This document shows, piece after piece, positions 8,524 to 16,701 of a stretch of DNA of 64,000 nucleotides (its first letter is position 1; each line of letters starts with the position of its first letter). The notes beneath the pieces are model-generated. The model was not told the DNA's origin. It saw only the letters and a list, made by a program, of their open reading frames with translations, and did no database searches. Source of the stretch: Streptomyces humidus (lineage in GTDB: Bacteria > Actinomycetota > Actinomycetes > Streptomycetales > Streptomycetaceae); assembly GCF_014649655.1 (NCBI RefSeq), contig NZ_BMTL01000007.1, forward strand, positions 62,001-126,000. Direction: 5' to 3'. Position numbers and translations under genes: made by a program.

Positions 8524-9252
8524 TCAGGGAGCGTCCGGCCCGCCGGCAAGGCGCCAGAGGGTCCCGTCGCGGTGGAGCCGGTCACGAGCGGCGAGATGGT
8601 CGAGGTGGGACTCAAGGAGGTCGGGGTCGATGTCATGGCCGAGGTCACGCAGCCTCTCGTCGAGCTGGGCGGTGGTCAGGGGGCCGGCGGCCAGCAGGCA
8701 CCCTGCGGTCTGGTCGGCGTCGCGCAGGACCCGCCAGGGCAGGACCAGCGAGGGCAGGTCGGACATGGACCAGGCAGTGAAGTGCGGCGCTGGGTCCGCG
8801 GTGTCCGAGGCCGCCAGGCACGCCAACTGCGGTTCGTACGGGGCGAGGTGGTCGAGGAAGAATCGGGCGGTTCGGCCGGAGTCGACGACCTCGTCCACCA
8901 CGATCAGCGGCTGCCCCGGCGGGGGAGTACCGGGGGCAAGGAGCCCGTCGGCCGCGGCGAGCAGCTCCAGGCCGTCGGTGCGCTCGCTGCGGCGGCGGGC
9001 GGCGGCGGCCAGCACCGTCGAGGCGGGCAGGAGGTCGGCCAGGGACTGGGCGGTGATCCACCCGCCCTGCAAGATGCCCACCAGCGTCACCGCACCGGGG
9101 TGGGCGCGGCGGATCTGCCCGGCCACGTCGGCGGCCATCTGCTGGTAGGCCAGCCAGGACACCATGCGGGCCCGGCGGCCGGCCCCGGCGGTGAACACCA
9201 GGTCCTCTATCGGCACTTCGGCCGAGGTGCGCGGGTTCGGGCGGTCAGGCAT
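8524..9252 (-). CDS. Phosphoribosyltransferase with C-terminal winged-helix-like tail
   Basis: A 242-residue protein. An N-terminal VTLVGILQGGW strand-loop resembles the GVxxGG loop of hypoxanthine/guanine-type PRTases. The PRPP loop is LIVVDEVVDSGRTARFF. After about residue 190 there is an extra helical segment (LTTAQLDERLRDLG... LAARDRLHRDGTLWRL) that looks like a small winged helix. The ATG at 9252 overlaps the upstream stop by eight bases. It could attach PRPP to a purine-like or deazapurine base. The base is not deducible. Confidence 0.7.
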   Translation of the reverse strand: MPDRPNPRTSAEVPIEDLVFTAGAGRRARMVSWLAYQQMAADVAGQIRRAHPGAVTLVGILQGGWITAQSLADLLPASTVLAAAARRRSERTDGLELLAAADGLLAPGTPPPGQPLIVVDEVVDSGRTARFFLDHLAPYEPQLACLAASDTADPAPHFTAWSMSDLPSLVLPWRVLRDADQTAGCLLAAGPLTTAQLDERLRDLGHDIDPDLLESHLDHLAARDRLHRDGTLWRLAGGPDAP

Positions 9253-10693
9253 TGCGGACCTCCGGGGCGTAGCGGTCCCACAGCAGTGCCATCAGCCGGT
9301 CCGAGCCGCCCGCCACCCGCTCGAACGCCTCCTCCCACGAGCCTTCCTCCGGACCGTCGTCGGCGCCGAGGGGCGGCCCCGGCGCCTTGCGGCGCGCCCA
9401 CAGGCTTGGCGCGGGCGGCAGCGCCCCGCCCACGGCGCGCACGGCGGTCTCGAGGTCGGCCAGGTGCTCGCCGACCCCGCGGCCGAGCGCGGTGATCTCC
9501 TCGGGGTGGTTGAAGGGCGTGCCGACGTCCAGCGTCAGCGGTACCAGGTACACCGCGGCGGGGACGCCGGTCAGGGCCCGACGCAGTCCGGCGTGGGTGC
9601 GGCCGGTGAACACGCTGTCGTCCAGGTGCACCACCACCTGCCCGTCCGCCTCCAGGCGCCCGGTGCGCCACGCGGTGCCCGAGACCCGGGCCATCTCCTC
9701 CTCGTGGACCGAACCCCGGGTGAGCGCGAGGCGGACCCGGTCGCGCTGACCGGCCGGCAGCATCCCGGCGAGCACCGGGCCCGCGGCCATCGCGCCGAAG
9801 GCCTCGCTGACCAGCAGCACCGGCGCGCCCGGATGTGCTGCGGCCAGCGCCGGCCAGCGGGTCTGGGCGACTGCGGCGATCTGCCACAGCACGTCGCCCT
9901 CGCGCACGGCGCGCACCGCGTCCGCCGCGACCTGGGGCCCCTGAAGTGCCCGCGCCAGCTCGCGCAGGATCTCCGGGATCCGGGCATCGGAGGTCAGGGC
10001 GGTCGCCCGCTCCGCCCAGGTGGCCCGATCGCACGGACCGGCCGGGCAACCCTGCGGCTGCCACCGGTTCCAGGCAGCCTCGGCCAGCAGCACGCCGAGC
10101 CCCTGAAGGACCTCGTCCAGCACCCCGGCCGCCCTGTCGTCGGCGAGGACTGCGGCGCTCCACCGCGCGGTGCACACGTCCTGCACCGCCGATTCCAGGA
10201 ACGCCAGCCACGCCAACCACGCGTACCACCCGGCCGGTTCCCGCGCCGCGGTCTCCGCCAGCGGGCGGGCGAACTCCGCGTACCGGGGCCACCGCTGCTG
10301 GACGGTGGCGAACCTCCGGCCCGGCGCCGGAGCGCGGCCGGGCAGGTACATCTGCGCGTCGGCCGTGTAGTAGCCGAAGCCCCGCAGATACACCCAACCC
10401 CCGCGCACCACCCGGTCGTCGAAGAACGCCCTCGCCGCTGCCGGAAGTTGGTTCTCCAGTGCGGCCGGAAGGCGGAACCCGCCGCCGTCCGCCAGATGCT
10501 GCGCCGCCGCGACACCCGGCGGCGGGCTGATTGCGCCGCCGGCCTGGAGCGCCGCCGTCCAGCCGCGCTCCAGCTCTCCGCGCTGCGCGGCCATCTCCCT
10601 CGACCAGCCGAACAGCCGCCGTCGCGCCGGCAGTAAGAGGCCCGCCCGGCCGGGCTCGGCGGGGACGGTGGGGACGGCTGCCCGGGCGGTCAT
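9245..10693 (-). CDS. Second large PRTase-like protein
   Basis: A 482-residue protein whose C-terminal half holds a PRPP-loop-like segment, VVVHLDDSVFTGRTHAGL, preceded by APVLLVSEAFGAMAAGPVLAG as the partner loop. The N-terminal 250 residues are Trp/Tyr-rich and helical (GGWVYLRGFGYYTADAQMYL) and unfamiliar to me. The ATG 10693 overlaps the aminotransferase stop (ATGA). Its layout of long N-terminal domain plus PRTase core parallels 3533-4861, so the two may form one enzyme or act on the same scaffold. The PRTase assignment rests on one motif region and is moderate. Confidence 0.5.
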   Translation of the reverse strand: MTARAAVPTVPAEPGRAGLLLPARRRLFGWSREMAAQRGELERGWTAALQAGGAISPPPGVAAAQHLADGGGFRLPAALENQLPAAARAFFDDRVVRGGWVYLRGFGYYTADAQMYLPGRAPAPGRRFATVQQRWPRYAEFARPLAETAAREPAGWYAWLAWLAFLESAVQDVCTARWSAAVLADDRAAGVLDEVLQGLGVLLAEAAWNRWQPQGCPAGPCDRATWAERATALTSDARIPEILRELARALQGPQVAADAVRAVREGDVLWQIAAVAQTRWPALAAAHPGAPVLLVSEAFGAMAAGPVLAGMLPAGQRDRVRLALTRGSVHEEEMARVSGTAWRTGRLEADGQVVVHLDDSVFTGRTHAGLRRALTGVPAAVYLVPLTLDVGTPFNHPEEITALGRGVGEHLADLETAVRAVGGALPPAPSLWARRKAPGPPLGADDGPEEGSWEEAFERVAGGSDRLMALLWDRYAPEVRNA

Positions 10694-11898
10694 GTCGCCA
10701 CCGGCCGGGCCAGGGCCTGCGACGCCTCGGCGAAGGCGGCGGCGTAGGTGCCGATCGTCTCCTCGGTGTCCTGGTCGGTGACGCTCACGCTGATCCGGCC
10801 CGCGTTGTAGGCGCTCTCGCCGTGGAAGGGACCGCACCGCCGCGGCCGCCAGGTGCCGGATGCCGCGTGCAGCGGGACCGGATGCGTGAACAGCGGCATG
10901 CCGGCCAGCGAGCCGACCGAGGGGTAGTGCGCCGGAACCCCGGCGTCCTGCAGCCGCCGCAGGTAGGCGTTGACGTCCACCCCCGGCTTCAGCTCGCCGG
11001 GCTGGATCTGCGGCCGGTAGGAGAACCAGCCCCCCATACCGGCGCCGGGCCGCACCACAGGCGGCCGCACCCCCGACAGGCCCTGAAGGCCCCGGGTCAG
11101 CCGCTCCAGCAGCGCGCGGCGGGCCGCCAGACGTTCCACCAGGTCCTCGGCGTTGGCCAGGCCCACCACCGCGGCCAGCGGGTGCATCCGCATCTTCAGC
11201 CCGAGCCCGGTCTCCCCGAACGCCGCCAGCTCCGGGTCCTTCAGCAGCAGGGCGCGGCCGCGGTAGTGGCCGGCCAGCAGCGCCCGCTCGCGCCACTGCG
11301 GGCGCGCGGCGCTGAACAGGCCGCCCTCACCGGCGGGCCAGGACTTCCTGTCCTGCATGCTGCCGACGCAGATGTCGCCGAACGTCCCCACCCGCTGCCC
11401 GTGCAGCATCGAAAGGTAGGCGTGGCTGATGTCCTCGATCAGGTGCAGATCCCGTTCGCGGCAGATCCGGGTGATCTCCTCCATCGCGGCGGGATGCCCC
11501 AGGTAGTGCGTCACCGTCACGCACCGGGTCAGCGGGGTGATCGCCGCCTCCAGCGCCGCCGGGCACAGGTTCCCGGTGTCCGGCTCCACGTCGACGAGCA
11601 CCGCGTTGAGCCCGGCGTGCAGCGCAGGACTCAACGAGGCGTGGAACGTGGTGACCGGCCCGATCACCTCCGAGCCGGGCGGCATGTCCAGCGCGAGGTA
11701 GGCCGCGTGCAGCCCGGCGGTGCCCGAGGAGAACGACAGCGGATCCGGCAGGCCCAGGACCTTCTCGATCTGCTGCTCCAGTTCCCCGATCACGCCGGAG
11801 CCGTCCGCCACCGACAGCGCCCCTCCCGCGCGAACGTAGTCCGCGAGCGCCACCGCGATTCGCTCGCGCTGCGGAGCCGGCTCGAAACGGTGCGGCAT
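10690..11898 (-). CDS. DegT/DnrJ/EryC1/StrS-family PLP aminotransferase
   Basis: A 402-residue fold-type I aminotransferase of the sugar/cyclitol class. SSGTAGLHAAYLALD binds the PLP phosphate, LIEDISHAYLS carries the Asp that contacts the pyridine nitrogen, and QDRKSWPAGEGG holds the probable Schiff-base Lys. ATG 11898 follows GGAGGA and is preferred to a TTG four codons upstream. It is the first gene of the eight-gene operon reaching 1.9 kb, with a 249-base divergent promoter region behind it. Substrates of this family are mostly nucleotide-linked ketosugars. A second, dissimilar member lies at 27582-28688. Confidence 0.85.
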   Translation of the reverse strand: MPHRFEPAPQRERIAVALADYVRAGGALSVADGSGVIGELEQQIEKVLGLPDPLSFSSGTAGLHAAYLALDMPPGSEVIGPVTTFHASLSPALHAGLNAVLVDVEPDTGNLCPAALEAAITPLTRCVTVTHYLGHPAAMEEITRICRERDLHLIEDISHAYLSMLHGQRVGTFGDICVGSMQDRKSWPAGEGGLFSAARPQWRERALLAGHYRGRALLLKDPELAAFGETGLGLKMRMHPLAAVVGLANAEDLVERLAARRALLERLTRGLQGLSGVRPPVVRPGAGMGGWFSYRPQIQPGELKPGVDVNAYLRRLQDAGVPAHYPSVGSLAGMPLFTHPVPLHAASGTWRPRRCGPFHGESAYNAGRISVSVTDQDTEETIGTYAAAFAEASQALARPVAT

Positions 11899-12073
11899 GG
11901 CGTCCTCCAACTCCCGCGCACCGGCCGTCGGTAGGCGGCCGTACGCGTCGTGACAGGTGGCGGCAACGGCCCAGATGTTGGCCGGCCAAGCCGTCGGCGC
12001 GGTCGGCCGGCGGCGGGCTCACCAGCACACAGCGCCCGAAGAGGCTGCGGCAGAGGGGACCGGAGAGAACGTT

Positions 12074-12114
12074 GAGAATTTCGCGGCGAGAGCGAGAAAA
12101 GCCGAGAATTCGCG
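12074..12114. promoter_or_regulatory. Direct repeats GAGAATTTCGCG / GAGAATTCGCG in divergent promoter region
   Basis: Two near-identical 11-12 base direct repeats (12074-12085 and 12104-12114), 30 bases apart start to start, lie about 35-75 bases before the XRE-TPR regulator start and about 180-215 bases before the divergent aminotransferase. The stretch is AT-richer than its surroundings. Three-turn spacing on one DNA face would suit an operator, perhaps for the adjacent regulator. This is inference from position only. Confidence 0.4.
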
Positions 12115-12147
12115 CCCCACACAGGAGATCTGACGTAGCGTCCGGGC

Positions 12148-13590
12148 GTGATGACCCTCCGCGACGCGACGTCGGCGGACGCCGGGTCGGCGTCCGCGCC
12201 CCCCTCGAACCAGGCCCTGGCCGCCGCCCTCCGGGCAGCCCGGTGGACACCCCGTGATCTCGTCCGGGCCCTCAACCCCCGCTTGGAAGCCGCCGGCCAG
12301 CCCACCTTGCACCTGACTGCCGGCCGGGCCTGGCTCAACGGCACCAGGCCCCGCTCCGCGACCGTGCGCCGGCTCGCGGCCACCGTCCTCACCGAGGCCA
12401 CCGGCGAACCTTTCAACGCCGCGGACCTCTGGGGAGAGCCCGCTGCGGGCGGCGCGACGGCCGAGAAGACCGCCACCGACGACCTCGTCGGCCGCCGCTC
12501 GGTCGCCGACGTCCTGGCCACCGCCACCGCATGGACCGCTACCGACCCGCAAGAGCAGGCCATCCTCCACCCGGCAGGCGACAGCCAGCTCCTGAGCGCC
12601 GTCTGGGACGCTACCCGACAGAGCCCGCTGCGCACCGCTGCACCGGGCACCCAGGAGCAGGTCCTGCCCGCGTTCGTCGACGTCCTCGAAGGCCACCTCG
12701 GCCGCCTGCGGCGCCTGGACGACACCGCCGGAGGCGGAGCCTTGTCCCAGCGGTACGTGCGCATCGAACTCGCCGGCGTCCTCGACCTGGTCCGCAGCAG
12801 CAGCTACACCACCGACGTCGGCACCCGCCTCCTCGCCACCGCCAGCGGCATGGCCCAGCTCAGCGGGTGGATGGCCTTCGACGCCGACCTCAACGCGGCC
12901 GCTCAGCGCTACCAGCTCCTCGCGATCCGCCTCGCCAGAGCCGCCGGCGACACCACCACGGTCGCCAACGTCTTAGGCATGCTGGCCTACCAGCACGCCG
13001 CGACCGGCAAGCCCGCCGCTGCCCTGCGCTACGCCGAAGCCGCCGTCGACCACACCGCCCGCAGCAGCCCCGTCGTCCGCGCCCGCGCCTGGGGCCGCAT
13101 GGCCACCGCCCACGCCGCGGCCGGCGACATCAGCGCCTTCCGGGACGCCACGGACCGCTGCCGAACCCTCCTGGAACACCGCCGCGACGACGACCCGCCC
13201 TCCTTGTACTACTTCACCCCCGAACAGGTCTCCGCCGAGGCCGGCCACGCCCTCGTCGAACTCGCCGCCACCAACCCCGCCCACACCAGGCGCCTGCTCG
13301 CCGAGGCGACCACGCTCCTGTCCCCCCTCACCGACCACGGCCCCACCAGCGGATTCCCCCGCTCCGCCCTCCTGCACGGCATCCACCTCGCGCACGCCCA
13401 CCTCCTCGCCCGCGACCCCGGCGCCACCGCAGCCACCCTCCTGCAACTCGCCGACCGGGTACCCGACGTGCAGTCCATCCGCTGCCGCAACCTCCTGCGC
13501 CGGATCCGCCGTTCAGCAGGCGCCCGCATGCGCGCACCGGACGGCGCCCGTGCGCTCACCGCCGTCGACAGGGCACTATCGGCTTCATGA
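12148..13590 (+). CDS. XRE-type transcriptional regulator with TPR-like repeats, TTA codon
   Basis: A 480-residue protein. The first 90 residues hold a helix-turn-helix-like segment (ALAAALRAARWTPRDLVRAL, then an RRLAATVLTEATG helix) and the rest is an all-helical TPR-like array. This is the build of Streptomyces NsdA-like and XRE-TPR regulators. A TTA codon lies in frame at residue 276 (12973-12975), so translation should depend on the bldA tRNA and late growth. GTG 12148 or ATG 12151 can start it. It is divergent from the aminotransferase operon and is the obvious candidate regulator for that block. Confidence 0.7.
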   Translation: MMTLRDATSADAGSASAPPSNQALAAALRAARWTPRDLVRALNPRLEAAGQPTLHLTAGRAWLNGTRPRSATVRRLAATVLTEATGEPFNAADLWGEPAAGGATAEKTATDDLVGRRSVADVLATATAWTATDPQEQAILHPAGDSQLLSAVWDATRQSPLRTAAPGTQEQVLPAFVDVLEGHLGRLRRLDDTAGGGALSQRYVRIELAGVLDLVRSSSYTTDVGTRLLATASGMAQLSGWMAFDADLNAAAQRYQLLAIRLARAAGDTTTVANVLGMLAYQHAATGKPAAALRYAEAAVDHTARSSPVVRARAWGRMATAHAAAGDISAFRDATDRCRTLLEHRRDDDPPSLYYFTPEQVSAEAGHALVELAATNPAHTRRLLAEATTLLSPLTDHGPTSGFPRSALLHGIHLAHAHLLARDPGATAATLLQLADRVPDVQSIRCRNLLRRIRRSAGARMRAPDGARALTAVDRALSAS

Positions 13591-14105
13591 CCTTCGTGCC
13601 CACCGCCTCCGACGCCCCGGCCGCGATACGCCTGACGCCCTCCGTGACCGCCGCGCACTACGACCACCCGGACGCCCGGCGCCTGACCCAGGCCCTCCGC
13701 GCCGAACAGCACACGTTGTACGGCTTCGCCGACGACCCGGACGCCACCCCCGAGGCGGACTTCGACCCGCCCGCCGGCCTGTTCCTCATCGCCCACGTCG
13801 GCGACGAGGCGGTCGGGTGCGGAGGCGTACGCCTCCTCGATGAGCACACTGCAGAGATCAAACGCATGTACGTCTCCGGTGAAGCTCGCGGCCACGGAAT
13901 CGGCCGGTACCTCCTCCAACGTCTCGAAGGGCATGCTTCCAGCCGCGGCGCGACGCGGATCATGCTGGAGACCGGACGGCGCAACACCGCCGCCCTCGCT
14001 CTCTACCATCGGGCCGGTTACCTGCCCTGCCCCTCCTACGTCGCCGGACGCGACGCCCGAGTCAACCGGGCCATGACCAAGCTCCTCGGCAGCAGCTCAC
14101 GGTGA
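13587..14105 (+). CDS. GNAT-family N-acetyltransferase
   Basis: A 172-residue single-domain acetyltransferase. The acetyl-CoA pyrophosphate loop is visible as SGEARGHGIGRYLL (RGxGxG variant), preceded by IKRMYV and followed by MLETGRRNTAALALYHRAGY, the usual motif B. Its ATG overlaps the regulator stop (ATGA), so the two are co-transcribed. Its end overlaps the convergent deacetylase gene by nine bases. The amine substrate is unknown; self-resistance or tailoring are options. Confidence 0.85.
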   Translation: MTFVPTASDAPAAIRLTPSVTAAHYDHPDARRLTQALRAEQHTLYGFADDPDATPEADFDPPAGLFLIAHVGDEAVGCGGVRLLDEHTAEIKRMYVSGEARGHGIGRYLLQRLEGHASSRGATRIMLETGRRNTAALALYHRAGYLPCPSYVAGRDARVNRAMTKLLGSSSR

Positions 14106-14882
14106 CTGCTGGAGGACCGCCCCGCCCGGCGCCGGCTTCCTGCCGAGGAGGGTGAAGTACTCCGTCGCGATGATCGACTCCCGCTCCGCTGCGGGAAGCC
14201 GGGAGAGGATTCCGGGAAGGGGCCGCTCCCGCGCGGCTTCGCTGCGGTGTGCCAAGATCGCGGCCAGTTTCCGGTCCGTGCAGTCGCTCACGTCGACCGT
14301 CTCGGTGACGTGTCCGTCCGGCACGCTGAGCACCTTCTTGCCAACCCGCGTCAACAGCGCACCCAGTTCGCCCACCCCCGAATGTGGATGCGTCGCGGCG
14401 TACAGCGAGTCGGGCTGCCACGGAGCCCCGGCCTGCGGGTAGAGGTGTTCCAGGCCCGCGGCGTGGAACGCCAGCAGCGCCGCCTGGTGGGTGCGGAGGT
14501 GGTCCGGGTGGCCGGTCAGCTGGCCGTAGGCGTCGTGGGTGACGACGACCTGTGGCCGTACGGCGCGGATGTGTTCGACGATCAGCCCCGCTACCTCCTC
14601 CAGCGGGGCGTCGCAGAGCCGGGGCCGGCCGGGCGCGGAGTCGGGGATGCGAGCGTCGGCGAATCCCAGCATGCGCGGCCTGCCCGCCCCCAGGATGTCC
14701 AGGGCTTCTGCGAGTTCGCCGGCCCGGTGGCTGTCGGGCGCCCAGGTGGCGGTGACCACGGCGGTCGTGGCGCCCGCGGCGGCGTGCTGCGCGAAGACGC
14801 CGCCGGCCAGGAGGGACTCGTCGTCCGGATGGCCGAAGATGCCCAGCAGGGACGGCATGGACGCAGAAGAGGACGGAGGCAC
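14097..14882 (-). CDS. PIG-L/LmbE-family zinc deacetylase
   Basis: A 261-residue protein with the family signature GHPDDES (zinc-binding His, Asp, Asp) near residue 15 and a downstream GHPDHLRTH motif giving the third zinc ligand. Members remove acetyl groups from N-acetyl amino sugars (mycothiol MshB, Mca) and from glycosylated natural products. GTG 14882 has an AAAGG site; ATG 14858 is a fallback start without one. It is last in the operon that starts with the ABC exporter. An amino-sugar-bearing product or intermediate would fit, but this is inferred. Confidence 0.85.
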   Translation of the reverse strand: MPPSSSASMPSLLGIFGHPDDESLLAGGVFAQHAAAGATTAVVTATWAPDSHRAGELAEALDILGAGRPRMLGFADARIPDSAPGRPRLCDAPLEEVAGLIVEHIRAVRPQVVVTHDAYGQLTGHPDHLRTHQAALLAFHAAGLEHLYPQAGAPWQPDSLYAATHPHSGVGELGALLTRVGKKVLSVPDGHVTETVDVSDCTDRKLAAILAHRSEAARERPLPGILSRLPAAERESIIATEYFTLLGRKPAPGGAVLQQSP

Positions 14883-14932
14883 GGTAAGACCTTTTCTGTC
14901 GAACGTGGTCGCGGGAGGTGGTCGGTGCCGGG

Positions 14933-16090
14933 CTAGCGGCCTGGGGAGGCGTACGGCTGGAAGTGGGCGGCCGGGTGGTCGAGCGGGAGGGCGGGGTTCC
15001 AGGCGGTCAGGCACTGGGCGCTGGGCACGAACAACGGCTGGGGCAGCGCGGTCAGAGGCCAGAACCGCCAGGAGCCGATGGTCTCTTCGCGTTGACGGGG
15101 GGTGCCGGAGCAGCGGGTGATCAGGACGGGCACCGTCAGCCGTACGACGTCGCCCACCCGGTCCAGGAGCGTGCCCAGCACCTGTACGTCGTCGGGCTCG
15201 GCTACGAGGCCGGCTTCCTCGTGGAGCTCGCGGACGGCTGCCTCGGCGAACGTCTCGCCCGGTTCGACGGTCCCGCCGGCGAGCTCCCAGGTACGGCGCC
15301 GGTGTCGGCCGAGCAGGATGCCGTCCGGGCCGTGCACGATCACACCGACGCCGAGCGCGGTGTTCGGCGGGGGAGGTGCGTTGGTGCGGGGACGGCTCGG
15401 CACGCGTTCCGGACGGCGGGCCGTGTACAGCCGGTAGGAGACCGCGTTGTCCGTCGTCGGAGAGTCGATCGCTGTGACCGAGTCCAGGGTGAGGCCGTGC
15501 TGGACCAGGAGGTCTTCCCAGAGCTGCACGCTGAGGACCCACATGTTCACGGGGTGGTCCTGGGTCGTGCCGGGCAGCCGCAGGATCTCGGGGCGCGGGG
15601 TCACCTCGTTCGAGGGCCCGGCGCCGTCCGAGTTGGTGTGCAGCGCGGAGAAGACCAGGCGTCCGCCCGGTTTGAGGCCGTTGGCCAGGGCGGGCAGCAG
15701 CCGGTTGGGGTCCAGATACGGCAGGGAGCCGACGGAGTAGATCAGGTCGTACGGGTCGGCAGCGCGCAGGTGGTCCACTGCGTCGGCGCACACCAGGTGC
15801 AGACCGGGGTGGTCCGGGTAGCGGGTGAGGGCGCGCTGGTGCTGGGCGGGTGAGGCGTCGACGGCGGTGACCTTGGCGCCCAGGGCGGCCAGGTTCGCGG
15901 CGTGCCGGCCGAGGCCGCTGCCGAGGTCGAGGACGCGTAGTCCCGCCACCTCACCGAGGGCGTTGATGCCGGGGCCGGTCTCCGGGATTCCCCAGTCCCA
16001 CCGGTCCAGTTCGGGCAGCTGAAGTCCTCTGGTGATCTGGTGGGTGCCGTAGGTGTTCCAGATTTCGAGGGTGTCCTTCTCGGTGGTCAC
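14933..16090 (-). CDS. Methyltransferase-NUDIX hydrolase fusion
   Basis: A protein of about 385 residues with two enzymes in one chain. Residues 1-220 form a class I methyltransferase (LRVLDLGSGLGRHAANL, then VTAVDAS, then LKPGGRLVF). Residues about 240-385 form a NUDIX hydrolase with a complete box, from GGTVEPGE to RELHEEAGL, matching GX5EX7REUXEEXGU. The GTG at 16090 follows a clean GGAGGA; ATG 16102 is possible but lacks a site. The NUDIX part would act on a nucleoside diphosphate-linked molecule and the methyltransferase on an unknown acceptor. Two further NUDIX proteins lie nearby (17990-18463, 21852-22412). Confidence 0.8.
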   Translation of the reverse strand: MTTEKDTLEIWNTYGTHQITRGLQLPELDRWDWGIPETGPGINALGEVAGLRVLDLGSGLGRHAANLAALGAKVTAVDASPAQHQRALTRYPDHPGLHLVCADAVDHLRAADPYDLIYSVGSLPYLDPNRLLPALANGLKPGGRLVFSALHTNSDGAGPSNEVTPRPEILRLPGTTQDHPVNMWVLSVQLWEDLLVQHGLTLDSVTAIDSPTTDNAVSYRLYTARRPERVPSRPRTNAPPPPNTALGVGVIVHGPDGILLGRHRRRTWELAGGTVEPGETFAEAAVRELHEEAGLVAEPDDVQVLGTLLDRVGDVVRLTVPVLITRCSGTPRQREETIGSWRFWPLTALPQPLFVPSAQCLTAWNPALPLDHPAAHFQPYASPGR

Positions 16091-16122
16091 CGAGTCCTCC
16101 ATCGGCAAGGGGTGAGTGGGGG

Positions 16123-16701
16123 TCAGGGGTGCAGGGCGTAGCAGCGGAGCACGTCAAGGTCGGCGGCCTGGACGGCGGACCAGCCGGAGGTGAGGGTTTC
16201 GACCTCGGCCGGTCTGATCCCGAGACCTCGGAGAGGGTCGGTGTCCTCGCGGCGTCCGGCGATCTCGGTGACCACCCAGAACGTCCCGCCGGGGACAAGG
16301 AGATGGCGGACGCGGTTGAGGAAGGCTGTCTTGTCCTCCATCCACCGGTAGACGAGGCGGCAGGTGATGACCGCGTATGCGGGCTCCGGCAGGTCCGTGA
16401 GGTCGCTGGTGGTGATGTCGACGCACCGCCACGCCGGACCGGGGGTGGGACCTTCGTCGTGGGCGGCGGCGAGTGCGACGGCGCTGGGGGAGATGTCGAT
16501 GCCAGTGGTGCGGTATCCGAGCTCGTGGTGAAGGTGGCGGGCCAGGGCGCCGTCGCCGCAGCCGATGTCGAGGGCCGGCCGTCCGCGGCCGGGGCCGAGG
16601 TGTTCATCCATCAGCCGGTTCTCGGGGCGGTCGAGTTGCCGGTAGCGACGACCGCCTGCCCAGAGCGGTTCCCAGTAGGCGGCGGTCGCGGTCGTCGTCA
16701 T
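16123..16701 (-). CDS. Class I SAM-dependent methyltransferase
   Basis: A compact 192-residue methyltransferase with motif I PALDIGCGDGALARHL, an acidic GIDIS strand and LVPGGTFWVVTE. It starts WEPLWAGGRRYRQLDRPENR, a lead seen in small-molecule methyltransferases. ATG 16701 overlaps the MFS exporter stop (ATGA). The substrate is unknown. Confidence 0.8.
   Translation of the reverse strand: MTTTATAAYWEPLWAGGRRYRQLDRPENRLMDEHLGPGRGRPALDIGCGDGALARHLHHELGYRTTGIDISPSAVALAAAHDEGPTPGPAWRCVDITTSDLTDLPEPAYAVITCRLVYRWMEDKTAFLNRVRHLLVPGGTFWVVTEIAGRREDTDPLRGLGIRPAEVETLTSGWSAVQAADLDVLRCYALHP

Noticed and set aside
8496..8648. N-terminal extension of the triple-fusion gene to ATG 8648
   Set aside because: It overlaps the PRTase gene by 125 bases and is Ser/Thr/Pro-rich low complexity, with no homology pattern. 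A later start at GTG 8495 fits the methyltransferase, although the longer form cannot be excluded.
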